A DNA stretch of 5,029 bases from Gemmobacter sp. (GTDB lineage Bacteria; Pseudomonadota; Alphaproteobacteria; Rhodobacterales; Rhodobacteraceae), in assembly GCA_030656535.1 (NCBI GenBank), contig JAUSPL010000628.1:1-5029 (forward strand), written 5' to 3'. The translations under genes and the position numbers were made by a program. Of this stretch, positions 1 to 5,029 are shown in pieces (positions within the stretch are counted from its first letter, which is position 1; each line of letters begins with the position of its first letter). The notes under the pieces are model-generated. The model was not told the origin of the DNA, ran no database searches, and was given only the letters and a program-made list of their open reading frames with translations.

Positions 1-4
1 CCCG

Positions 5-30
5 TCGCGCCCGCCCGGGGGCGGGCGCGA
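5..30 (-). terminator. GC-rich hairpin, probable transcription terminator of the acyl-CoA ligase
   Basis: Bases 5-16 and 19-30 are perfect reverse complements (12 bp each). This gives a stem of about 11 bp with a 4-nt loop, almost entirely G/C. The hairpin begins 6 nt past the ligase stop codon at 37-39, the usual place for an intrinsic terminator. On the minus strand the bases after the stem (4-1) are not T, and the window ends there, so a U-tract cannot be confirmed. It could also serve a convergent gene further left, since the stem is symmetrical. The structure is seen directly; the terminator role is inferred. Confidence 0.6.
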
Positions 31-36
31 CCCGGG

Positions 37-1545
37 TCACACCGACGACGTTTCTGCAGCGAAGCGCATGCGCAGCTCGGATTTCAGGATCTTGGCGTAG
101 TCGCTCTTGGGCAGCTCGGTCACGAAACGGTAGTGCTTGGGCCGCTTGAACCGAGCGATCTGTGAGCAGATGTGCACGTCGAGCGCGCGCTCTGACACCT
201 CTGCCTGACCGGCTACAACGACATAGGCCACCACGCTTTCCCCCCATTCGGCGTCCGGCACACCGATCACGGCAGCCTCGGTGACGCCGGGGTAGGTGAG
301 CAGGACCTCTTCCACCTCGCGCGGGTAGATGTTGGTCCCGCCGCTGATGATCAAGTCCTTTTACCGGTCGACGACATGCAGCAGCCCGTCCTCGTCGACA
401 TAGCCTAGGTCGCCGGTCCACAGCCAACCGCCGCGGAGGGCCTTGGCGGTGGCCTCGGGGTTGCTCCAGTAGCCCAGCATAACCGTCTCGCCCTGCGCGC
501 AGATCTCGCCGTCCGTGCCGGGCGGCAGCGCTGCGCCTGTCTCGGGGTCTCGGATTGAGATGGCGCAGCCGGTGCGCGGATAGCCGCAGGACGACAGCAG
601 GCGGCGGCTCTCGGGCAGGTCACGCCGGTGCAGCCGCTGCGGCAGGCCGCTGACGGTCATCGGCGTCTCGCCCTGCGCAAACAACTGGAACAGCCGCGGG
701 CCGAACAGGTAGATGGCCCTCTCAAGATCTGCGACATACATCGGCGCCCCACCGTAAACGATGCAGCGAAGGTTCTCCAGCGGAACGTCCCGGCCCTCCC
801 AAGCGGTGACAAGCCGGTTCAGGATCGTCGGCACTGCGAAAAGCGACAGCTGCCGGTGCTGGCGAAGCGCGGCCTCGACCTCGTCGACGTCGAAGCCGGT
901 TGAGATCAGCACCTGAGCGCCCTTGAGCAACGCGGCCAGCATGTAGAGCCCTGCCCCGTGCGAAGCGGGGGCCGCGACCAGCATGGCGTCCTCGGGACCA
1001 AGCTGATCGATGTCCGCGTAATACGCATTGGCCATCGCCAGCAGGTTGCGGTTGCTCAGCATTGCGCCCTTTGGCCGCCCTGTGGTGCCCGAGGTATAAA
1101 AGAGCCACGCCAGATCGGCAGGGGTCGTTTCGGCGGTCGTGGACAGCCCCTCGGTCCGAAGCAGGGCATCGTAAGGGGCGGTGCCGACATCGATTGTCTC
1201 GACGCTCGTCTCGACGCGGTTCACGCCATCGCTGACAAAAACCAGCTTCGCGCCGGAATCATGCAGGATATGGGCGACTTCGTTCTGGTGAAGCTTGGCA
1301 TTCACCGGGACGACAACGATCCCGGCGGCCCAGCAGCCCAGCATAACCTCCGGAATCTCGATCCGGTTGTGCATTTGGATCAGCACGCGGTCGCCCGCAA
1401 CCAGCCCGTGCTGCCGTATCGCCCCCGCCAGCGCCCGTGCCCGCGTCGCCAGCTCTTGATAGGTGAAGGTCCGGCCTTCGCAGGAAACGGCTGGGGCAAA
1501 GGGCACGGAACGCGCCATCTGCAGAATCATGCTGCCAAAGTTCAT
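37..1545 (-). pseudogene. AMP-forming acyl-CoA synthetase/ligase (ANL superfamily), interrupted by an in-frame TAA
   Basis: This would be a cytoplasmic enzyme that activates a carboxylic acid with ATP to an acyl-adenylate and then to the CoA thioester. The intact frame would be about 502 residues, normal for the family. The large N-terminal domain shows the P-loop YTSGTTGRPKG (150-160), YGGAPM (264-269), the adenine-binding motif FAQGETP (289-295) and WTGDLG (376-381). The C-terminal lid shows KDLIISGGTNIYPREVEE and the PKSDYAKILKSELR motif, whose lysine at about 485 matches the catalytic lysine of the family; the usual preceding Gly is Ala here. Codon 395 is TAA, in the same frame, where the family reads DR-x-KD, so no indel is needed. 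The ATG start has a GGAG box 6 nt upstream. Codon use looks intact on both sides, so the lesion is recent, a sequencing error, or read through. The acyl substrate is unknown; a medium/long-chain or aromatic acid is possible. It is divergent from a TetR gene that may repress it. Confidence 0.85.
361..363 (-). other. In-frame premature stop codon (TAA) in the acyl-CoA ligase
   Basis: On the minus strand the codons read GTC GTC GAC CGG TAA AAG GAC TTG ATC ATC AGC GGC GGG, i.e. V-V-D-R-stop-K-D-L-I-I-S-G-G. Family members commonly read VDRKKDLIISGG here, so one A-to-T change (AAA to TAA) explains it. The stop sits just before the AAG that aligns with the hinge residue between the N-terminal domain and the mobile C-terminal lid. 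The 394-residue product left would lack the lid and the catalytic lysine. A TTG at 352-354 follows in frame. An AAGGA precedes it by only 1 nt, which is too close for a good ribosome binding site, so independent translation of the lid is doubtful. Confidence 0.9.
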
Positions 1546-1551
1546 CCGATA

Positions 1552-1555
1552 CTCC
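1552..1555 (-). promoter_or_regulatory. Ribosome binding site of the acyl-CoA ligase
   Basis: The minus strand reads GGAG followed by 6 nt and then the ATG at 1545-1543. This is a near-ideal Shine-Dalgarno spacing and supports that ATG as the start. The protein begins MNFGSMILQ, a sensible N-terminus for this family. Confidence 0.7.
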
Positions 1556-1824
1556 GATCGTTTCGCGCTTCAGGAAGGTCGGTCACCGGCCCGGCCGCCG
1601 CACCCCGGCTGGGATCGCGGTTGGCACACCGGATATGGGATGCCGTTCCGGGGACCATGTTACTATTACCGAAGGCAGGGTAGCGGATGCGCTCTTGGGA
1701 ACACAGTCAATCCCGCGCCCAAACAACGCAAACCTGCTTTTCACCCGATGCGCGATGCTGAGGGTGTCGCTTGCGCTAAAATCTCCCGAGACTTGCATCA
1801 TGCCCGGTTTTCCAGATCTTTTCC

Positions 1825-1833
1825 GTTAGTAAC
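1825..1833. promoter_or_regulatory. Candidate operator palindrome GTTAGTAAC upstream of the TetR gene
   Basis: GTTA-G-TAAC is a perfect 9-bp palindrome around a central base, 16 bp before the regulator's ATG. The 8-mer TAGTAACA here (1827-1834) recurs in inverted orientation as TGTTACTA at 1658-1665, on the ligase side of the same intergenic region. Two related sites flanking a shared control region would fit a TetR repressor controlling itself and the ligase. An 8-bp match in about 300 bp is not rare by chance, so this is only a candidate. Confidence 0.25.
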
Positions 1834-1849
1834 AGGCTGCGACAGAGCA

Positions 1850-2452
1850 ATGAACAACGCATTCGACAGAAATGACCTTCATCGCCGTCGTCGGGAGGAC
1901 GTGGTGCGGACGGCGGCCCAAGCGTTCAGCCGCAACGGGTTCGGGAACACCTCGATGGAAGAAGTCGCGCTCAGCCTCGGGATCTCAAAAGCCACGCTTT
2001 ACCAGTATTTCAAGAGCAAGCAGGAGATCTTGTTCCAGTGTCACCTGCTGTCAATCCAGCATGGAATGGCCGGGCTTGAACTGGCGCGGCAATCCAGCGG
2101 TTCCGGGCTGGAGCGCCTACTTGTCTTTCTACGCCGCTACATGACCGGGGCTTTTGGCGAACTGGGCGGACTGTCGATGTTGGGTGACGTTACCTCGCTG
2201 ACGCCCGAACGCCGCGGTCAGGTCACGGCCAAGCGGGCGGATATCAGCCATATGACCGACAGCCTGATCGAGGACGGGCTGCGCGATGGGTCGATTCGCC
2301 CCTGCGATGCGAAGCTGGCCAAGCTCTTCGCGATGGGCGTCGTCAACTGGATCCCCTCGTGGTACTCGGACGAAGGTGAACGCAGCGCCGCCGAGATCGT
2401 CGAAGCCTTCATCGACTTCTTTGCCCACAGCTTTGCGGCGAAGCCCGAATAG
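1850..2452 (+). CDS. TetR/AcrR family transcriptional regulator
   Basis: This is a 200-residue cytoplasmic DNA-binding protein, the usual TetR length. Residues about 15-60 form the N-terminal helix-turn-helix domain: VVRTAAQAFSRNGFGNTSMEEVALS, then LGISKATLYQYFKSKQEILF, matching the hallmark TetR recognition-helix region (about 43-55). The C-terminal half is a helical ligand-binding and dimerisation domain. Its WIPSWYSDEGERSAAEIVEAFIDFF (168-191) resembles the KstR2-like regulators that often sense acyl-CoA thioesters. The reading frame stays open upstream to 1463, overlapping the ligase, but the ATG at 1850 directly precedes the conserved domain and no nearer start exists. Its ribosome binding site is weak (AGAG 2 nt upstream). 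It is divergent from the acyl-CoA ligase, so it plausibly represses that gene and itself, perhaps in response to the ligase's CoA product. That link is inferred. It converges on the SDR gene with 20 bp between stops. Confidence 0.9.
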   Translation: MNNAFDRNDLHRRRREDVVRTAAQAFSRNGFGNTSMEEVALSLGISKATLYQYFKSKQEILFQCHLLSIQHGMAGLELARQSSGSGLERLLVFLRRYMTGAFGELGGLSMLGDVTSLTPERRGQVTAKRADISHMTDSLIEDGLRDGSIRPCDAKLAKLFAMGVVNWIPSWYSDEGERSAAEIVEAFIDFFAHSFAAKPE

Positions 2453-2472
2453 CGTCGGCGCGGCACCGGGCA

Positions 2473-3243
2473 TCAGGTTCCGGGCGCGAAATGTCCATTG
2501 AGTGGCGCAAAGGTCTTTTCGGCGCTGAAAGCCCCGTCAATCGACAGGCAAGCCCCGGAAATGTAGCTAGCCCGGTCCGACGCCAGAAAGGCAACTGCCT
2601 CGGCCACGTCTTCTGGGCGTCCTATCCGGCCCAGCGGGATGGACCGCAGGACGGCCGCGCGGGTGGCCGGATCGCACAGATAGCGGTTGGTCATGGGCGT
2701 TTCGATCATGCCCGGCGCGATCGCATTCACGCGGATATTGTCGGCCGCCAGATCGCCCGCGAGGGCACGCGTCATTCCGATAACGCCATGCTTGGCCGCA
2801 GTGTAGGCTGACCGACCGGGAATCGACAGCAACCCCGATACCGAGGCGATGTTGACGATCACCCCGCCGCCATTGCGTCGCATCGCCGGAAAGACGGCGT
2901 GGACACAGCGATGGATCGACGTCAGGTTGACTGCTAGGACTTTGTCCCATTCCGCGGCATCCAGGCGATCGCTGGGAGTTTTCTGATTGATGCCGGCATT
3001 GTTGATCAGCACGTCGATCCGCCCCAGCCGTGACAGCGCGTGATTGACAGCCTGATCGACCGCAACAGCGTCGGACACGTCAAGAGCGAAACTGATGTCG
3101 CAGCCGTCCGACGCGATCTCCACGGCAGCCAGATCGAAGATCACCAGCGCATAGCCATCACGGCGCAGGGCAGAGCAGATCGCCTGTCCGATTCCGCCCG
3201 CCCCGCCGGTTACCAGCGCCACCTTCATGGTCCCGTGTATCAT
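2473..3243 (-). CDS. Short-chain dehydrogenase/reductase (classical SDR, FabG-like)
   Basis: This 256-residue Rossmann-fold oxidoreductase interconverts a hydroxyl and a keto group with a nicotinamide cofactor. Visible motifs are the dinucleotide loop TGGAGGIG (12-19), Asp37 at the end of strand beta-2 (favouring NAD(H) over NADP(H)), NNAG (81-84), and the catalytic residues Asn106, Ser134, Tyr147 and Lys151 (YTAAK). PG (177-178) and the C-terminal SIDGA (234-238) are also present. All catalytic residues are intact. The tail after SIDGA is about 18 residues, longer than in many FabG-like proteins. Two starts are possible: ATG at 3243, preceded by a strong AGGAGAGGA, or Met6 at 3228, which has only a weak GGGA. 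The first is preferred. It lies 48 nt downstream of the ABC permease on the same strand, so probably the same operon. True 3-oxoacyl-ACP reductase function is unlikely in this setting; a 3-hydroxyacyl or other alcohol dehydrogenase of a catabolic pathway is more plausible. The substrate is unknown. Confidence 0.93.
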   Translation of the reverse strand: MIHGTMKVALVTGGAGGIGQAICSALRRDGYALVIFDLAAVEIASDGCDISFALDVSDAVAVDQAVNHALSRLGRIDVLINNAGINQKTPSDRLDAAEWDKVLAVNLTSIHRCVHAVFPAMRRNGGGVIVNIASVSGLLSIPGRSAYTAAKHGVIGMTRALAGDLAADNIRVNAIAPGMIETPMTNRYLCDPATRAAVLRSIPLGRIGRPEDVAEAVAFLASDRASYISGACLSIDGAFSAEKTFAPLNGHFAPGT

Positions 3244-3247
3244 CGCG

Positions 3248-3256
3248 TCCTCTCCT
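3248..3256 (-). promoter_or_regulatory. Ribosome binding site of the SDR gene
   Basis: The minus strand reads AGGAGAGGA, ending 4 nt before the ATG at 3243-3241; the first AGGAG is 8 nt from it. This purine-rich tract decides the start in favour of the first ATG over the in-frame ATG five codons later. Confidence 0.7.
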
Positions 3257-3291
3257 GCCCCTCCGGGCGTGTGTCCTGCCCTGCGCCGCCA

Positions 3292-4995
3292 TCAAGAGCG
3301 TCGCCGCGTTAGCCAAAGCGACGCCACAACCACCGACGCCAACGCCGCCGTGACCACCACGGCAAAGGCCGCAAGCGGCGGGAATGCCCCGTTTGTCCAC
3401 AGATCGAGGATCACGAACCCTGCCACAGGGTTGCGGCTGCCCGCCAGCATCGAAGACGCTGTGATGTCGCCTGCGACCAGTACGAAAAGCATCGTCCAGC
3501 CGGCAATGAGGCCCGGCGTCATCAGCGGCAGCGTAACGTTGACGAAGGTCCGCCCCTGTCCCGCACCGGCGACCAGCGACGCCTCGGACAACTGCGGCCC
3601 GACCTGAACCAGTGCCGCGTTCGCGGTCAGAGTGCTTTGCGGCGTGTAAAGCACAATGTAGGCGAGGAAGAGGATCAGCACCGTGCCGTGCAAGTAAAAG
3701 GGCGCGCCGGCAAAAGCGGCGATAAAGGCTATGGCGACGACGAGGTGCGAGACCGCCGCCGGCAGCTTGGTGGTGGCATCGATGAACACAGCGAGTGGCC
3801 GTGCCCGGTTTCGGTCGATCCAGAACACAATGATCGCCGCCAGCAACATGCCGACCGTCGCTGCGGCGATTCCCAGCACGAGGCTGTTGGCTAGCCCCTC
3901 GCGGACGAAGCCGCTGGAGAAGAGCGTACGGTAATTGTCTAGGCTCAGCCGCACCCGCGCAAGGTTCGGCGTCCAGAACGGCTGCAGGCTGACCAGCACC
4001 AGCGCGGTGACCGGCAGGACCGAGGCAATCAGCACGTAGAGCGACATCAGCGCCCGCGCCGGCCACAGCAGCGGGCCGAGCGCGACCGACACGCTGCGCC
4101 GACCCTTGCCGCCTATGATCGCGAAATTCCCTCGGCGCAGGACCAGCCGCTGCACCCACCAGCTGGCCCCGATAACCGCGACGATCACCAGGCCGAGGAT
4201 CATCGCCTCGCCGACCCGCGGCGGGAAACTGGCGGTCATCAGGTGGACGATCCGCACGGACAGGATCTCAATCCCGGCCTGCCCGCCGATCACCAGCGGC
4301 ACCGAGAACAGGGCGAAGCCGGTGATCAGGGCGAGGATGCCTCCCGAGATCACCTGCGGCAGAATCGCCGGCAAGGTGACGCTCAGAAGCGTCCGCAGCG
4401 GTCCGGCGCCGCTGACCCGAGCGGCCTCTTCCAACGTGGGGTCAAGGTTCCTCAGGCCGGCGGACACCGTCAGATAAACATGCGGCAGAAGATAGACGGA
4501 ATAGACGAACACCATTCCTGGAAAAGAGAAGATGTTGACAACCTGTCCAGGCGCCGCCAAGCCGAGCGCCGTCGCCAGCGCGTTCGCCCCGGCGTTAAGG
4601 AAGCCCGCGCGCGGTGCCCCCAACAGAACCCACCCGATTGCCCCGGCAATCGGCGGGATTAGTAGCGGCAGAACCGGAAGCAGGTTGCCAAAGGCGTTGA
4701 GGCCGATATCCGTGCGTTCGGAGAGCCATGCAAAGAGGCTGCCGAACGCTACGGCCACCAGCGCGGCCGAACCGATGACCATGCCCGTGTTGACCAGCAG
4801 CGCCCCAAGGTCGCTTTGCGCGACCGCGTGGAAGGGTGCGCTGTCGAACCGCCCGTCTGGAAAGAAGGTCGCCAGCAGGACATGCGCAAGCGGATAGAGG
4901 ATGAGCAGCGCCACGGCCACCGAGAGTCCCGCCGCGATCGAAGTGAAAGGATCGATCCGCCGCCCCGCAGCGGCGTTCCTGAAGCGCGCGATCAC
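3292..4995 (-). CDS. ABC transporter permease, fused two-domain FbpB/ferric-iron type
   Basis: This 567-residue inner-membrane protein is the translocation channel of a binding-protein-dependent importer. Two homologous permease halves are fused, as in FbpB/SfuB-type systems. About 12 hydrophobic segments can be seen, roughly 17-43, 65-90, 105-126, 155-176, 211-235 and 263-283 in the first half, and 310-335, 369-392, 412-430, 437-455, 494-518 and 541-563 in the second. Each half carries an EAA loop that docks on the ATPase: EEAARVSGAG...TLP (189-209) and SEASLVAGAG...TLP (470-490). The start is GTG at 4995-4993 with GAGGA 7 nt upstream. It overlaps the stop of the preceding gene (GTGA), implying translational coupling, and the SDR gene follows after 48 nt. 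Iron is the default annotation for this family, but the same architecture serves other solutes such as phosphonates, spermidine-like compounds or organic acids. The neighbouring metabolic genes make a carbon substrate worth considering. No binding protein is in the window. Confidence 0.9.
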   Translation of the reverse strand: MIARFRNAAAGRRIDPFTSIAAGLSVAVALLILYPLAHVLLATFFPDGRFDSAPFHAVAQSDLGALLVNTGMVIGSAALVAVAFGSLFAWLSERTDIGLNAFGNLLPVLPLLIPPIAGAIGWVLLGAPRAGFLNAGANALATALGLAAPGQVVNIFSFPGMVFVYSVYLLPHVYLTVSAGLRNLDPTLEEAARVSGAGPLRTLLSVTLPAILPQVISGGILALITGFALFSVPLVIGGQAGIEILSVRIVHLMTASFPPRVGEAMILGLVIVAVIGASWWVQRLVLRRGNFAIIGGKGRRSVSVALGPLLWPARALMSLYVLIASVLPVTALVLVSLQPFWTPNLARVRLSLDNYRTLFSSGFVREGLANSLVLGIAAATVGMLLAAIIVFWIDRNRARPLAVFIDATTKLPAAVSHLVVAIAFIAAFAGAPFYLHGTVLILFLAYIVLYTPQSTLTANAALVQVGPQLSEASLVAGAGQGRTFVNVTLPLMTPGLIAGWTMLFVLVAGDITASSMLAGSRNPVAGFVILDLWTNGAFPPLAAFAVVVTAALASVVVASLWLTRRRS

Positions 4996-5029
4996 CGCGC
5001 GTTCCTCGCAAAGAGCAGCGGCCCGTCGG
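4992..5029 (-). CDS. 3' end of an upstream gene (possibly the transporter ATPase), partial
   Basis: Eleven codons read D-G-P-L-L-F-A-R-N-A-R and end with TGA at 4994-4992. That TGA shares GTGA with the permease start, a 4-nt overlap typical of coupled genes in one operon. In many iron-type ABC operons the ATP-binding subunit is adjacent to the permease, and the tail would suit the end of its C-terminal accessory domain. Eleven residues are too few to identify it. The frame is chosen because of the stop/start overlap; the other two frames also stay open to the window edge. Confidence 0.4.
   Translation of the reverse strand, partial: DGPLLFARNAR
5003..5007 (-). promoter_or_regulatory. Ribosome binding site of the ABC permease
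   Basis: The minus strand reads GAGGA, 7 nt before the GTG start at 4995-4993. It lies within the last codons of the upstream gene, which fits coupled translation and supports GTG as the initiator. Confidence 0.6.

Larger units (their letters stand above)
1546..1849. promoter_or_regulatory. Divergent control region between the acyl-CoA ligase and the TetR regulator
   Basis: These 304 bp separate two divergently transcribed genes and are visibly less GC-rich than the flanking genes, especially 1655-1849. Promoters for both directions must lie here unless one gene is leaderless. A minus-strand TTGACT (bases 1705-1710) resembles a -35 box, but the matching -10 position (about 1682-1687) is poor. 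On the plus strand TAAAAT (1777-1782) resembles a -10 box without a good -35. Short inverted elements at 1629-1651 (CCGGA/TCCGG arms) and 1825-1833 could bind the TetR protein. Two small ORFs cross the region on opposite strands, but neither resembles a known protein. Divergent TetR-target arrangements often share operators; that is family knowledge, not proof here. Confidence 0.5.

Noticed and set aside
37..354. The lid of the ligase as an independent 105-residue gene starting at TTG
   Set aside because: It is the same-frame continuation of the ligase; the TTG lacks a properly spaced ribosome binding site. Treated as part of one broken gene.
1587..1597. Palindrome CGGCC-C-GGCCG upstream of the ligase
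   Set aside because: Short and made only of G/C in a GC-rich stretch, so chance is the simplest explanation.
958..1683. A 241-residue plus-strand ORF opposite the ligase
   Set aside because: It is antisense to well-conserved ligase motifs and has no recognisable protein features; GC-rich third positions keep the opposite frame open.
1583..1829. Two small ORFs in the divergent region (1635-1829 plus, 1583-1801 minus)
   Set aside because: They overlap each other on opposite strands and show no recognisable domain or convincing ribosome binding site; the region is better explained as regulatory.
1463..1849. The regulator's frame is open far upstream, giving a 329-residue protein
   Set aside because: The extra 129 residues overlap the ligase start on the other strand, are low-quality sequence, and precede a complete TetR domain of normal length beginning at 1850.
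2453..2475. A terminator between the convergent regulator and SDR genes
   Set aside because: Only a weak imperfect GGCACC/GGTTCC pairing and a CCGGG direct repeat are present; no stable stem with a T-tract could be drawn.
3158..4159. A 333-residue minus-strand ORF overlapping the permease and SDR
   Set aside because: Its product is rich in Arg, Gly and Ala with no domain, and it runs through two genes with clear family motifs in another frame: a shadow typical of GC-rich coding DNA.

Overview
The window is GC-rich, with strong G/C preference at third codon positions and protein sequences of alphaproteobacterial flavour. A Rhodobacterales-type relative (Paracoccus/Rhodobacter/Ruegeria group) is my best guess, inferred from protein style only. 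It carries four substantial genes plus the extreme 3' end of a fifth. No tRNA, rRNA, CRISPR array, insertion sequence or phage gene is visible.

Left block (1-1545, minus strand): an AMP-forming acyl-CoA synthetase/ligase of the ANL superfamily. Its reading frame is continuous over about 502 codons except for one in-frame TAA at 361-363, where the family motif DR-x-KD would continue. The gene is therefore annotated as broken (or carrying a sequencing error or recoded stop). A strong GC-rich hairpin (5-30) lies just past its true stop and probably ends transcription.

Control region (1546-1849): 304 bp between the divergent ligase and a TetR/AcrR-type repressor. It holds a good ribosome binding site for the ligase and a few short palindromes that could be operators. 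It contains no convincing gene.

Middle and right (1850-5029): the TetR regulator (plus strand) converges, with only 20 bp between stops, on a leftward cluster. That cluster reads, in transcription order, as the last 11 codons of an unidentified gene (possibly the transporter ATPase), a fused two-domain ABC permease of the ferric-iron/FbpB type (12 predicted membrane spans, two EAA loops), and a classical NAD(H)-type short-chain dehydrogenase/reductase. A 4-nt stop/start overlap and a 48-nt gap suggest one operon.

How they may work together: the permease would import a small solute delivered by a periplasmic binding protein encoded outside the window. The SDR would oxidise or reduce a hydroxyl/keto intermediate. 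The ligase would activate a carboxylic acid with CoA under control of the adjacent TetR protein. This looks like an accessory catabolic locus, but the substrate cannot be read from the sequence. I found no clear evidence of a wholly new system. The most notable item is the nonsense codon at the inter-domain hinge of the ligase.
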